DNA of 64,000 nucleotides, taken from the NCBI GenBank assembly GCA_934045075.1, contig OW203724.1, positions 24,751,528 through 24,815,527 of the forward strand, given 5' to 3'. Source of the stretch: Yponomeuta sedellus (lineage: Eukaryota > Arthropoda > Insecta > Lepidoptera > Yponomeutidae). The notes under the pieces were generated by a model, which saw only the letters and a list, made by a program, of their open reading frames with translations, had not been told where the DNA came from and searched no databases. How positions within the stretch are numbered: position 1 is the first letter of the stretch; each line of letters starts with the position of its first letter. Shown in pieces: positions 11,300 to 23,348 of the stretch. The position numbers and the translations under genes were made by a program.

Positions 11300-13900
11300 A
11301 GGGTTGCCAGATGAGGCGATTTATTGTCATTTGAGCAATCTTGGTTCAGTGAATTGCCGATCAAAAATTGCAATCGGCAGATGCCAAAAAAATCAGGAGA
11401 CAGTTTTTTTGGGATATCTTAATTTTTTTCGGTGACTTTTGGGTTGACTTGGAAAGTCAGAACAAATATAAAAAATATGTTTGCATGTATAATTATATGT
11501 TGTTGATTATAATTGTGTCGTTGTTAATTTTTTTTTCGGCTTCTCGGGCGTTGTAAGACTTCAATGAATATTTAAAGCGGATATCGACATTTAATTATGC
11601 TTCAAAAACTCGTTTGCTCATTTTTAAGATGGTGTGAGAGAATTTTAGAAAACAGCTGTGTGCCAAACTGTAAGCGCCATAATTTGAAAAAAGTAATTTC
11701 TTTGAGGTGATCCAACTACAAAAACATTGGCAAGTTTTTAAGCAAATGTTTTTCTGAATTTTGGCGACCTTGACAGGCTAGCATCTTGCAACACTGTCTA
11801 CAGGTAAACAAAGAGTGGAAACATTCACTGTATCTTTGTTTTTACGAGTTTTATTTAATAACCACAATTAATTTTGTGGTCCGTTGTTTTCTATAAAGAT
11901 GTAGAAAGTTTTAGCGTAAAATTAGATACAATAACTCACAGATAATATCAGCTTTGCAGCCGCTCGTCCTCGACGCTCGCTCGATTGGTGTTTTTTTTTT
12001 CTGACTTTAGAGGCTAGGTTTAAAATATAGTTTTGCAGCCTTGCACGATTAAATTTTAAAGACTTCTGAATCAACGCTCACTTATCTATTGTAAATTTTC
12101 CTAATTACACATTTTAGTCCGAAATGTAGGTTTAATAAGTTATTCAGTACTCTTGAGGACTCTACTTTTATATCGCATCAGATTCACTTGAAAACACGTT
12201 AACCAAATCTATTCTTAAAAGGAAAAAGTCGTGAAAATTGTCAGAAAAATGTCAATGGAGAATATATTTTTTTATTTGCGTAATAAAGTAGTTAAAAATT
12301 TTCGTTGAAATAGAAATCAAAGTGACCTAATACTATGCATCACGATTATTTGTTTATAGTTGCACTTTTGGTCAGTGTTGATGTATCGTTGTATTTACAT
12401 TGATGTAGTTGAGATGTTATTGCTAACGTATTGTTTATGCAGTGTTTGTGGATTAAAATCTTCTATAAAACTTTTTTTTTAAACTTCGAATCAGGTGACA
12501 TGATTGAATTTTACTGGGAATTTTGGTTCGTGGCTGAAAACTTACCTACCTGTATAATTCAATTTCTTATGAATTCGTATTAGACTTAAGAGTCCGTCCG
12601 TATTTAGGACTTTATCCCTGGGGATAAAATATCGAAAATAGGAAGAATTTTTACTATAGGGAAAAATCAAAATGCATTTACCATGCGTTTTAATACCGGT
12701 TTTGTAATACACAGTTTTGTAATTAATTAGTTTTAATATACATTGAATAATAATAATAATAACTTCCGCTAAACAAAATTACCCGTCCAGGTCCTAAACT
12801 AGGATACCCTGTGCTATCAGGTAATATGATAGCACAGGGCATCACAAAATGGTAATACACTCAGATTGAGGCCACATATAAACTATATTTAATAGTGATC
12901 TGAAAGAGATCGTTTTTAGCGGTAAGATAACCATTTTTTAAGATATAAATTCAAGGCAAATTCTATTAGGTTATTGGTTTGGAATAAAGTGTTCTTTATC
13001 TCTTTTTTCTTAATTTATTTTTCTTAATTTTCTTAAGGTTGTCTGGAAGAAATTGCTTTTAGCAATAAGGCCGCCAATTGTACTTTGTATCTTTACATGT
13101 TTTATAATATGTGCTCTGGTGTACAATAAAAAATATTCTTATCTTATCTTATCTTTATTACATTATTATTCTATCTCACAGGCACAAGTTATCGATCCTT
13201 TGTCATAACCGTTTCCTCTCGGATTGACATCTTCATCTTTATTCTTAGGTGTTCACTAACTGCGGAATATCTCCATATTCTCATCCGCACCAAGCAAAAC
13301 AGGTCTTTAAAACAGGTCACATCCGTACATTTCCCGACGCTTCTGAGCAGCGACTTCCTTTTTCTACCAACACGCCTCATCCACCAATAGATTTAAATTG
13401 AGTGAAGCTAGGGTTGAGTTTCTCCCCAAGACTAAGCTTAGATCGGCTTGTTAAATAATTATTCTCAGTTCACAAAACGATATGACCTTCACGTGACTAC
13501 GTTATCCGCCTCGCATCGGCCATATTGGATAAACGCAGCGTATTATTCACTGCTCTGCATGTGCCATTCTTCAATCTTCAATGTACAGTGGACTCTACAG
13601 TTGGCTACCCCCCGTTAGTCCATAACATTAAGACTTTAAGTGTCAGTGTCAAATAATGCGGATCTTGCATCAAACTAAGATTCAAGTGGCATTGCTGTTA
13701 TATCGCAGAAGACATAGAAACACTAGTTTAACAAAAATATATTTGTGTCTTTTTTGGGGTCCCAAAATTACAAAAACAATATTGGATTTCGTTTTCTCAT
13801 TGAATTCTGAACGTTTTCTAAAAATGATGTTAATGCAATACTGATGAACGCTTCATACATAATAAAGCGTTACGTTCAGAGGTGGTGACGTTAAGCCGGA
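11300..13900. other. Intergenic-like intron 1 of the menorin gene, unassigned parts
   Basis: AT-rich; contains two CR1-like tails (12895-12990, 13035-13150) and the 12807 hairpin. An open stretch on the minus strand at 13189-13380 shows no family resemblance. Confidence 0.45.
12807..12839. repeat. 13-bp hairpin
   Basis: CCCTGTGCTATCA / TGATAGCACAGGG with a 7-nt loop. Confidence 0.8.
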
Positions 13901-14076
13901 GTTAGATTTGTATGGCGCGTTTTCATGCCTCGTGACTAGAATGACTTTCCAACAGGTCCCATTAAGAAAAGTTTTATTCGTAGAGAAGAAAAAATACCAC
14001 AAATTTTTATCTTTTAAATTGGCATCTACGATTGTACTAAAACATATTTTTGTACAATTTCTGTCAGCTGACGAAT

Positions 14077-14102
14077 TGGACACTGTCAGCTGACAGTGTC
14101 CA
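14077..14102. repeat. 26-bp perfect palindrome
   Basis: It is centred on CAGCTG within the left arm (core ACACTGTCAGCTGACAGTGT). The right arm has the same site with one mismatch. Confidence 0.85.
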
Positions 14103-14175
14103 GTTGCCCACCGTAGCATCTTCATCCCAACAGACTAAGAGTTGTGTAGAGATCTAATTACGCGAATCTAATCCT

Positions 14176-14497
14176 AAACCTAAACTAAACCTAACGTTTT
14201 CAAAAAAGCTCTTAGTCAATACTTGAACGAAAAATGTTACTATACGTTGAAAGATTTTATCGATGAGCATGACAGTAATATGAGATTGTAAATAAATTTT
14301 CATTGGATTAAATAGTTATAATTGTGTATATTTATGTATAGAAATGTACATTGTAAATAGAGTTAAGTTTAATTTAGGTTATAAATATAACTTAATTTTA
14401 GCGGCGCCCTTGCAGGGTCCTTGTTTAGTTCTAGTTTTTCTTTTATGTAACATCTTTTATACAACAAGGAAGCTCAATAAATAAATCATAAATCATA
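14176..14497 (+). mobile_element. 5'-truncated retroposon inserted in the left arm
   Basis: It ends with an AAATAAATCATAAATCAT tail and is flanked by AATCCT (14170-14175, 14498-14503). The right arm is continuous across the equivalent point, which proves the insertion. Confidence 0.75.
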
Positions 14498-14873
14498 AAT
14501 CCTGTCTGACTCCTGAGGTTTGCGGTAGGAACTGGTATGGAATTTTCCAGACGTTAGGAATGCTTTAGGATTTAGTGCGCATTATTAAGCCTCAAAATGT
14601 AATCCTTAAAACAGGATGATGAAGACTCCTTGGAATAATTTTCCTTTTAATGATTTTTTTCTCTTTTGTCACTCATTATGTATTATTCTTGTCGTCACCA
14701 TCTCATTACCTTTTTTCTTGTGTAGCTCAATGACGTTCCATGCTTTACAAAATCTGTTCAACTGACAGCTGTCAAATTACAAAACAAAACGTTGTTCTAA
14801 TTTCACATTTCTGTTTAAGTATGTTCGTTCTTTCTATACAGCCAGTTAATTACAGAGCGATGTAAACACTGTA

Positions 14874-14923
14874 TCCGTAATACTGTCTTGTGTAATTTTT
14901 TTTACACAAGACAGTATTACGGA
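14874..14923. repeat. 22-bp perfect hairpin
   Basis: The stem 14874-14895 pairs with 14902-14923 around six T; the sequence begins TCCGTAATACTGTCTTGTG. It sits mid-way in the 2-kb inverted-repeat element. Confidence 0.85.
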
Positions 14924-15248
14924 CATCAATTAGAAATATGAAATGACAAAAACACTCCATTCAATCCATAACACCAACACATGTGCATACAGCATGATAA
15001 ATTACATTATTTATAATAATGTAATTTTTTTATTGAAATCATTAAATTACATCGGAGGCAAGGATATTTGCCATTTTGTGTTATTAAAACAACGCAATAG
15101 TATATTGTTATCCTAGGGGTGAAAGCAACTTATTTAGTTGTGGTCGAGGCAGGTTTATTAATAGAAGAAAAGTCCGAGGCACTAAGATTTTAATAATAAT
15201 AATAAGTCGAGTTAACCTGAGGTAAACACTGATTTTCATTACAAATGT

Positions 15249-15472
15249 AAGACGTAGTTTACACGTTCGACTGAACGCTAGACTTGGCGTCAGTCAATTC
15301 CATGAGTTTGGTTAGACTGACGGGAGACTGATTGTCTATGCAGTGGCTTGATGGACCAGACTGACCGATACTCGAATATTTTGATGCTTCATCAATCTGA
15401 CATTAATCCGGGTTTGATCAAGGTCATGAACTGAACTGACGCCAGACTTAACGTCTAAACTCCGTCTAAGGA
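15249..15472. mobile_element. MITE with imperfect TIRs (M1)
   Basis: The ends are AGACGTAGTTTACACGTTC and the complement of GACGTCTAAACTCCGTCT. Internal CTGACGCCAGAC / GTCTGGCGTCAG blocks are inverted too. A second copy at 38046-38640 is split by a T element. Confidence 0.7.
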
Positions 15473-16284
15473 AAGTATAAACAAAACTCTACAACTCGAG
15501 AAATCTCAAACTACGCTTTTTTTTCTGTGACCAGCTGGCTGTTCAATCAGTATTTTTAATTTTCAAAACTGATAAATATTTTGCCCAAATCCATGCTATT
15601 TTATTTAAAGAAATAGTTGGAAGTAATGTATAAAAAATTAATTTAAAAATAAAGTATTTATCTAACGTCTGGCAATACTAGTTCCTACCGTAAACCTCAG
15701 GAGTCAGACAGGATTAGATTCGCGTAATTAGATCTCAATACAGCTCTTAGTCTGTTGGGATGTAGATGGTAAGGTGGGCAACTGGATACTGTCAGCTGAC
15801 AGTGTCCAGTTCGTCAACTGACAGAAATTGTACAAAAATATGTTTTAGTATAATCGTAGAGGCCAATTTAAAAGATAAAAAATGGTGAATTTTTTTTTTC
15901 TCTACGAATAAAACTTTCCTTAAGAGGTCACATTAAGAAAAGTTTTAGGATAGTTTTTGGATAAAAACGGATAAGCAGGTAAAATAGTCAGATCTGGTCG
16001 AAGGGTAAAGTTGTAATGATCAAAAAGTATATAACCAATGATGAAAATGAGGTAAATTTTCGAAATGTGTGACATAATTTAAATATTTGAAAATGATAGA
16101 TAGAAAAAGAAATAAAAATGGTGTAAAAAGGTTTGCACCGTTACACGTTTTCATTCGGTAGAAGCATTAAGGAGAATCCACGGCGAGAACTGAACTCAAT
16201 TCCGGAAAAGTGTTTAGATAATGTTTAGATGATTGGATTATTTGTTGGCATAAGTGTTTTGGATACCAAACACTAAGACTAATG

Positions 16285-16400
16285 GTCCCGGGTAGTCTAC
16301 CAGAGACCACGGCAACTGTAATGCTGCGAAACGTCGGGAAATAAGGTAAATAATAATAACGTTTTACCTCATAAATGATCGCGATTAGTTAGACCCGTTA
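16285..16400. mobile_element. MITE (M4), truncated
   Basis: ACCACGGCAACTGTAATGCT, GAAACGTCGGGAAATAAGG and TTAGACCCGTT only. Confidence 0.7.
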
Positions 16401-17131
16401 AATATGTAACTGTGTACGAGTATCGCGAATCGATGAATGATATCGTGAAATCGTGAATCGGCGAAATGATGGTACATTAGGAAATACTATTTTCTAATCT
16501 TTACGATTACGATTTGTGTCTCAGAATCTTATTATGTTGCGGAACCCAACTACCAGTGGATTTCTTATGTCAGCATTGTAACATATTATTATGATGATGT
16601 TAAATCGAATTTTCACTTCTAACACTTTTTATTCTAAACAATAAATTTCATAGTTCATTCAAGTCTATTATCGCCTTATGTACTTATTTGACTAAAAGTC
16701 CATTAGTTGTTTATTTTTATACATAATATTTTAAGTAAAAGAATTAACAACATGCACAAAGAGAGAATACAGCGTACAGCGTCCAAGCGTCCCTCACACC
16801 ATGTAACTAGGTGGAATTATCTAGGCACCTCGGCACCCACCCACTAATGAAGGCACCCACTAATCCGACGGTGGAAGATCTCGCCGCCGAGTGTTGTTTG
16901 TTACACTGGCTGGGTTTTCATAAACTTGTTTTTTGTACCCGTCATTGTAGGTGAAACCATAATTTAAGACCTCACATCTTATGATGAATTTCTTACCCCC
17001 GTGGACTTAAATGTAATGTTGTGTGGTTGTGTGTCAGACGGTAATAAGATCTTTAATCATGGTAAGTTTTAATCAAGAAGCAAGAAAGTAGAATTCATGC
17101 AGTAGAAATGAGGTCCTTGTGTATGTGTAGT

Positions 17132-17449
17132 AAAAACCTATTTAGAGGCTAAAAAGTCCACCCAAACCTAACTGCAAAGTCGCGCCAAAGTCGACTCGGG
17201 GCTGTAAGTGATGCAATTTACTTCAGCCAGATGTCGCTGCCTGTACGTAATACAGAGAATAGTGTGAAGAGGTTCGAAATTTCACTGATGCCGGTGAGTC
17301 GCCCATTAGCTCAGTTGGAAAGAGCGCTGGCACGGATAGCCAGACTTTGCGGGTTCGAATTCCGGCATGGGTGGAATTTTTAGCCTCTAAATAGGTTTTT
17401 AAAATTGTCCTTAGCACAGGTTAGTGCATTAAAAATAAAAATAGTATAA
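17132..17449 (+). mobile_element. T element with short 5' inversion and 11-bp target duplication
   Basis: GTATGTGTAGT flanks it (17121-17131 and 17450-17460). It begins AAAAACCTATTTAGAGGC (inverted 3' block, about 32 bp), switches to sense at AAACCTAACTGCAAAG, contains the tRNA-like core at 17301-17372, and ends with the standard tail ATAAAAATAGTATA. Confidence 0.88.
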
Positions 17450-17451
17450 GT

Positions 17452-17830
17452 ATGTGTAGTGTTACTTTGAATGACAGGATACGAAATAGTCTGATTAAAG
17501 AATGTTGTGGACTGAAAGAGGATGTAGTGACTAGAATTGAGAAAGGAATGTTGCGTTGGTTTGGACATGTGGAGAGGATGAAGGAAGAAAGATTGACGAA
17601 ACAAATATATATTACGAATGTGAGTGGAAGGGCTGGTAACGGACGTCCCAGACGGACTTGCATCGACCAAATAGGGGATGTATTAGCAAAGGGAAAGATA
17701 AAAGTACCCGGAACCGGCGTGCGTGCATGCAACGACTTATGAACGTTGATGAAGCGAAGGTGATCTGTTAGGATCGTGGCTAGTGGCAGTCCCTGGTCTC
17801 TGCCTACCCCTCTGGGATACAGGCGTGAGG
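17452..17830 (+). pseudogene. LINE ORF2 C-terminus plus 3' end
   Basis: The open stretch reads LKEDVVTRIEKGMLRWFGHV, then ERMKEERLTKQIY and GRAGNGRPRRTCIDQIGD, the common C-terminus of non-LTR retrotransposons (R-WFGHV-RM...RGRPR--W-D-I). The 3' end is followed by a (TATG)n tail. Related fragments occur at 28660-28945 (minus), 37925-38030, 51395-51490 and 54935-55040 (minus). Confidence 0.78.
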
Positions 17831-17843
17831 GTATGTATGTATG

Positions 17844-17877
<34 letters not shown>

Positions 17878-17971
17878 TGTATGTATGTATGTATGTATGT
17901 ATGTATGTATGTATGTATGTATGTATGTATGTATGTATGTATGTATGTATGTATGTATGTATGTATGTATG

Positions 17972-18001
<30 letters not shown>
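17831..18001. repeat. (TATG)n microsatellite
   Basis: About 42 tetranucleotide units directly after a LINE 3' end. It produces long open frames on both strands (YVCM and YIHT repeats) that are not genes. Confidence 0.97.
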
Positions 18002-18002
<1 letters not shown>

Positions 18003-18236
18003 GTTTTAATCGATACCATTTAGTGATTTTTACGTGATGCGCGCAGAAAGAAATACAGTGAGATAGACATATGATAGACAGAGTCAACAGTTCAACATTT
18101 ACAGATTTATTATATATAAATATGGCCTGGTACATGAAAAAATGAAGCCATTTGTGTACAAATCACAAATGGTCTCGACGACCTCAACGTAGTTAACCAC
18201 GTGATACCGCTAGATCAATGAGGCAGTCCATAAAAT

Positions 18237-18318
18237 ATCAACCCTTTATATGTCCCCACTGTTGGGGCACGGGTCTCTTCCTGTATCGCAGGAAAGTTAG
18301 GCCAAACTCCACCAATAC
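18237..18318 (+). repeat. Repeat A fragment
   Basis: TATCAACCCTTTATATGTCC to GGCCAAACTCCACCA. Confidence 0.75.
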
Positions 18319-18597
18319 TCTCTGTGTTACGTACTACTTACTTAATACAGAGAGTACAATTCTCTCTGATACAGATAGTGACATTGAAGAAGTCTTACTT
18401 TTTTCTGCTCTCATTGAAGATGACGACGAACAAGAAAGGTAAGTACAACTCAATCACCGCAAGTCTAGTGTACGTCAATTGTAAGATACTGTCTAATTAT
18501 GTTGTATTTTTGTCAGAAAACCAAGAGTATGGGTACACAGTATAAATGAAACCAGAGAAAGGGAAGAGAGAGTTTTTGGGCGGTAAGGGCGGACAGC

Positions 18598-18715
18598 ATT
18601 ATCAACCCTTGTATGTGTCCTGCTGGGGCACGGGTCTCTTCCTGCATCGCAGGAAGGTTAGGCCATACTCCACTACGGGGGCCGAGTCCTGGTTGGTGGA
18701 GAGTTGTAAGACAGT
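18598..18715 (+). repeat. Repeat A fragment
   Basis: TTATCAACCCTTGTATGTGT to GTTGGTGGAGAGTTGTAAGA. Confidence 0.78.
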
Positions 18716-19754
18716 GGTGGTCCAGTACTTGATTCTTCTTTATTTTTAGTCGAATGTGAGGATTAGGTGTTTAGATCCAAAAAATGTCCCCCATGAGTGA
18801 GTTTCCATCTCTATAAGCTCTTACAAGTGATTTTAGCCAGCACGTTAGATGAACTGACTACCGCACAAGTCAAAGGTGCCGACTAAATTGGTCCAATTGA
18901 GACTGTCTCTCCTCCTCAAAATTAAAAATTCTCAAATCAGAAAATTAGCGGTAAGATTATCTAAGCAAACATTTGTCCATCATCATCGTGAGATACAATG
19001 AATATGAATATTGGGTTGGTTGAGCATGAGCACCCTGAACTAAAAGGATCCACCGAGATAGCGACAAAATCGGGTCATGGCCAGATTTGATTGGTTAATT
19101 CTCATTGCCGCAGCCAAAATATGCGGTAATGTAACCAGGATGCTAGGTCTATAAATTGTTGGTTTTTGGGAGCGTATGTAATTATGTACACATATCTACA
19201 TAATTACCTATTACATGTAGAAGATTAAATAAAATTGCTAATAAGTAACGTCCTTGATTTGATCTTACCTTCCTGCTCGTGCCTAGATCTGAATGACTTA
19301 GTTTAGCATTAGAGTAGTAAATACTGAACTATGTTAATATTATGCTAAACATGAAAATAGAAACTGAGACAAAAACTGAAATAAGATCACACCGGTGGTC
19401 CAGATTTCGGCAAAGTAATAAGCGGCTACCATACCCTACCCTGATATGCGCAATCTAGTTCTCCTTAGGCGTAGTCTAAGGATGCCTGAAATTAAGAAAT
19501 GTATCGAAATTCTGTCGTCAATATTCAGAGTCAGTATCGTAAATACTTTATGAAAAGTCAATACAAACCGTGACTCCAAAAATTTTTCAAATTATGCAAC
19601 CGTCTGCTAAAGGTAAGGCAGTGTTCTTATTCATTCGTTTGACGTCGTATGATAGAGGTATCCAAGTAGTAAGTTAAATTATTTTTCTTCACACAAATGG
19701 TATAGGTATCATATTAACAAAACACTTAAAAAAAAAACAAATTCAAAACCTCAC

Positions 19755-19812
19755 CCCCAGCGGCCAATCCGAGCACCAGGATCCACAACATTTTCGCTGC
19801 ACTTCCAAACAT
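19755..19812 (-). CDS. Menorin/FAM151-like protein, first coding exon with signal peptide
   Basis: The coding part starts at ATG 19810-19812 (an alternative in-frame ATG is at 19789-19791) and reads MFGSAAKMLWILVLGLAAG, a short charged start followed by a hydrophobic core, i.e. a secretory signal peptide. The donor is CTGGGG/GTGAGG at 19751-19754. The exon ends in phase 1, exactly what exon 2 (11211) needs, giving GLAAG-ASTVQSFK across the junction. This makes the product a secreted or luminal protein, as expected for menorins. The 5' UTR boundary and promoter are not defined; an inverted CCAAT-like motif lies about 130 bp upstream on the minus strand (ATTGG near 19945 on the plus strand). 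The link to exon 2 rests on phase and family logic, not on a transcript. Confidence 0.72.
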
Positions 19813-20185
19813 CCGTGGGTTCGATAAATAACTGAGAAGTGCACTTTTGGACTGCAGTTCCTCTATGTCATATCGCCAGGTTTGCACGGCCGGTCGCGAG
19901 TGCTGGTGGAAGATGAAGGGGCGACGCGGCACCGCCACCTGCTGATTGGTAAATTGCTCGCAATCTGATGGAATGATTGCTCTAGCGTCTCGAGTCATTG
20001 GGGAGACACATAACGTCCACACTGCATTATCCTGGCCTGCTTTTAAGCAAGGATACTCTGTGCCCGGTGACCAGGTTCAAATTCATACAACTTGAACTGA
20101 CTCTATTCCAAACCAGGCAAGGTTATTATTAACGTTCTGATTTCCAACCTGTGGTTTGTCAATTACATACATTGACGTGATGCGT

Positions 20186-20300
20186 GCTCTGATGGGCATT
20201 AACCCCCAATGATGGTATAAGACAGGGCGCTATGGCCATCATTAGGGGAGGGCTATGTCCAGCAGTGGACTACATAATATAGCCTGAAGAAGAAGAAGAA
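20186..20300 (+). repeat. Repeat B LINE 3' UTR
   Basis: It contains ATTAGGGGAGGGCTATGTCC and ends AATATAGCCTGAAGAAGAAG. Confidence 0.7.
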
Positions 20301-20322
20301 GTGCTCTGATGTATTCACATTA

Positions 20323-20540
20323 CAGTCTGTTAGCTTTTAAAATATACCTCGGCTACTATCGAATAGTTATTACTATATTCGTGTAATAGAAATATCGGAA
20401 CTGATATGACACTTAATTTCACATAACTTTTCAAAGAAAAGTTTTATACAGAGAAGAAAGTAGTATTACACTCGTGTGCTTTTGGTGAAAACCGAAGCCT
20501 ACTCTAGAGCCCGAGGTATATTCTAAACGCTAACATACTG
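20323..20540. mobile_element. TA-flanked MITE (M2)
   Basis: The ends are CAGTCTGTTAGCTTTTAAAA and the complement of CTAAACGCTAACATACTG, with TA on both sides. Copies at 51761-51986 and 52145-52369. A Tc1/mariner-type non-autonomous element is the simplest reading. Confidence 0.75.
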
Positions 20541-20549
20541 TACAAGTAG

Positions 20550-22005
20550 TACCTACCGTTTTAAACTACCTTGTTTTAAACTACGTAGAATGCTTTTGAA
20601 CGAGCTCATTCAGTAGGTACCAACATTTACGCTGCTGCCAAGCTTCTGGTACTGTGATGACATCCCAAGGGGTAAATTATCATAAACATCCTAGTAATAA
20701 AACTGTGCCTGCGGAAATACAACTCACCAAATTTGCTTAGTTCAACAAGATTCTACCGCAGGACCATACAGACAGTCAGAAAAATCGCCTCGCTCGCCTT
20801 AGTATGATATCTCTGTAACGTCCTGCGAAATGTCTTGAGTGTATTAAGGTATAAGAACAAATTCAATTATTATACATAGGTACATTTATTAAATGTACCC
20901 AGCGGCGCTGTAATACACAAAAAAATCACACGCTGCCCTTCCCCCAATTTGATCAAAAAAACTATTGCTGACCACCAGATATGGATAAAAAATGAGATCT
21001 ACCCTGGAGAAAAAGGCGTTCAATGGTGATCAAGTACGGACACGAGAATTGTTCGACCAGACATAGAGTAGGGCCTCTGTATGATCCTGGTGTCGCCCCA
21101 GGAGCTGCCTAGATGATTTATGTGCAGTCAAGGACGAGCTATGATTGTTGCCACGTCTGGCAAATCGGTTTTTTGCGCATCGACTCTTTGGCAGAGCTAC
21201 AGTTTCCTTGACGCACTGTAAGCTTTGCCTCATCTTGCATAGACAAAGTGTACGTATCTTGTATTTCTAGCTATTGCCGTTTGCATCAAGGTCGTTTCTT
21301 GTGAACAGATCTCTAACTTTGGACTTACGTGTCTATCCTAATGGATCTTCCAACAGGTTCAGGATCAACAAACGTTTCGATCAACTATTTGAAGAGAAAA
21401 ACAGCGTGATGCTGTGAAAGCAACTTATCGATCGACACAAAGACATACAGGGTGAGTTGCAAGAACAGCTCGATGAGTATATTTAATATATTTAAATCTC
21501 GTGTCACAGTGTTTTTATCGAACACTTCTGAAATACGTCACTACACTGAAAACTTATCCGATTTTTAAGAATTTTTCGTGTATGATTGGTGAGTCTAAGA
21601 ATAGGTCGTTAGCTAATTAATATTGCAAAACAAGGTTTGCAAGTATCTTCATACAAAATAATATAGTGTTTTTCGTGTTTCCAAAGAATTCTTTTTTTGA
21701 ACGTCGCATGGGAAGCGCGTCGCAGTGCACTGTCCGTAGGTCCTGTACCACCGAGTAGGTGACATCGTTCTAGCATTCTATTAAATTTATCATGTGTCAT
21801 ACGTAAAACTTCGTCTTCTTCTTCCTGTGCCTCTCCACTAATGGAGGTTGTCCGTCAGCTCCGCATATTCTTCGACGCTGGCTACATCCGTCCATTCTAG
21901 ACTTCCTTCGTGTAAAACTGGTGTGTCATTTACTACTACACGACAGTGACCACTAAGAGACTGGTACACTTTTATTAAAGATTATGAAAGATAGGCTGGA
22001 TCTTC
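20550..22005. other. Unassigned DNA upstream of the menorin first exon
   Basis: No repeat family or exon recognised. Small open stretches (21030-21233, 21609-21800, both minus) have no convincing match. Confidence 0.4.
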
Positions 22006-22009
22006 ATCT

Positions 22010-22235
22010 TGTCGGCCTCGGTGGCGCAGCGGTTTGGCACGCTGACTATAAAAGCGAAGGTCTCGGGTTCGATCCCCGGCCGGGTCAAACTAGGAAATAA
22101 ACTTTTCTAGTTATTCTCGGGTCTTGGATGTTATCTATGTATTTATTGTATTAAATTTACCTTCGAGTTAGCACCTGTAACACAAGCCATTTAGTTGTAC
22201 TTAGTATGGGGCTAACGAGATCTGTGTAAATGTCC
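22010..22235 (+). mobile_element. tRNA-derived SINE (family S2)
   Basis: The head is GGCCTCGGTGGCGCAGCGG with B box GGGTTCGATCCCC, followed by an unrelated body (TTGGATGTTATCTATGTATT) ending near 22235, 20 bp before an S1 SINE. Confidence 0.7.
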
Positions 22236-22254
22236 ATGAATATTTATTTATTTA

Positions 22255-22460
22255 AACGACGACCTCTGTGGCGTAGCGGTAGTGCATCTACCTACCTAGC
22301 AAGAGGTCCCGGGTTCGAATCCCGGCTGGGAACAAAAAAAAACCCAAGTCTTGTATGTTTACATGTTTGTGATGTCGTTGTTTCTGGTTCCCATGACACA
22401 GGGTATCCTAGTGTCCTAGTGTGTCTAGTATGTAAATGTTATGTTAAATGTTATGTTATC
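22255..22460 (+). mobile_element. tRNA-derived SINE (family S1)
   Basis: The head has A box TGGCGTAGCGG and B box GGTTCGAATCCC; the body contains CATGTTTGTGATGTCGTTGT and the tail is a (TGTTA)-type repeat. Sister copies are at 33427-33635 and 62637-62840. No function beyond retroposition is indicated. Confidence 0.85.
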
Positions 22461-23348
22461 GTAGCGATCCAAGACCATGTGGCCACTATGATCCAGCCCA
22501 TGCACGAAGACTTTGAAAGGTTTCGTTCAGCTTCATCCATAGATTACAATTTATACATCACCTACCAGGGCCCAGATGCTGGCCTAGATGAGACTATAAT
22601 TTTTTTACTTTTCTTATTGTATTTTTGGTCAATCTGCAATAAGAGCACATATCCGTGAAAAATCAATTGCTTGTCTGATAAATACCAACAGTTCAAGAAA
22701 AAAAGAACGCTCTAGGTCAGGTAGGAAGTAAGCAAAGGCATATTAACGTGGTCCCTTTGGTACCCGTCGGATATAAAACCCGTAAGGGTTCTATCAGGCA
22801 GAAAGCGGTCGTGCGCGTCCTGTGTGAGTATATCTATGTAACGTAATACAACGCAACGGAGAACGCAAAACTGACTTAAACGCTTGAACTGTCTGACAGA
22901 ACCCTAAATGTACTAAAAAAATTACTGAATAATATTGAATTTTTAGCAACATGATTTCGTAAGCCACAACATAATTCTATATTTATATAGATTTGCTTGT
23001 GTAGTGGCACCCTGTATAGCTTATCTTCATCTTGGATTTGATAAAAATGTTCTTTATCTACATGTTTCCCCAATCATCAATCAAAATTGCTTTTGTGCCA
23101 TCTCAATATAAAGACTATAGTTCTTTCCACCTTTCGATGATAAAGGAAGTATTCCTTAACCAATGGGAATTGGCTAACAGATGCTGACAAGCTGTGACCG
23201 GATCTGCTGAATCTAATCACGTGTGGGGCACATTTATCTGACAGCAGTTCTAAATCTGGTAATCTGGTAGCAGTAGTATCTACCAACCTATTCGGTACAA
23301 AGCGATTTAAAGTACCTACCTTTGCATCTACGTAATGAGGTGATTTAA

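Larger units (their letters stand above)
13955..15925. mobile_element. ~2-kb element with long inverted terminal repeats
   Basis: The left arm (13955-14175 continuing at 14504-14535) is the reverse complement of the right arm (about 15668-15925): shared blocks include AAAGTTTTATTCGTAGAG, AATTTCTGTCAGCTGACGAA, AGATCTAATTACGCGAATC and GACTCCTGAGGTTTGCGG. The left arm is split by a 322-bp retroposon. No transposase was found between the arms. Outer ends and target duplication are uncertain. Confidence 0.75.

Noticed and set aside
13853..14125. Minus-strand open frame of 90 codons
   Set aside because: It overlaps the inverted terminal repeat of the 2-kb element and the other arm does not keep the frame.
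17737..18135. Long open frames on both strands encoding YVCM or YIHT repeats
   Set aside because: They are translations of the (TATG)n microsatellite.
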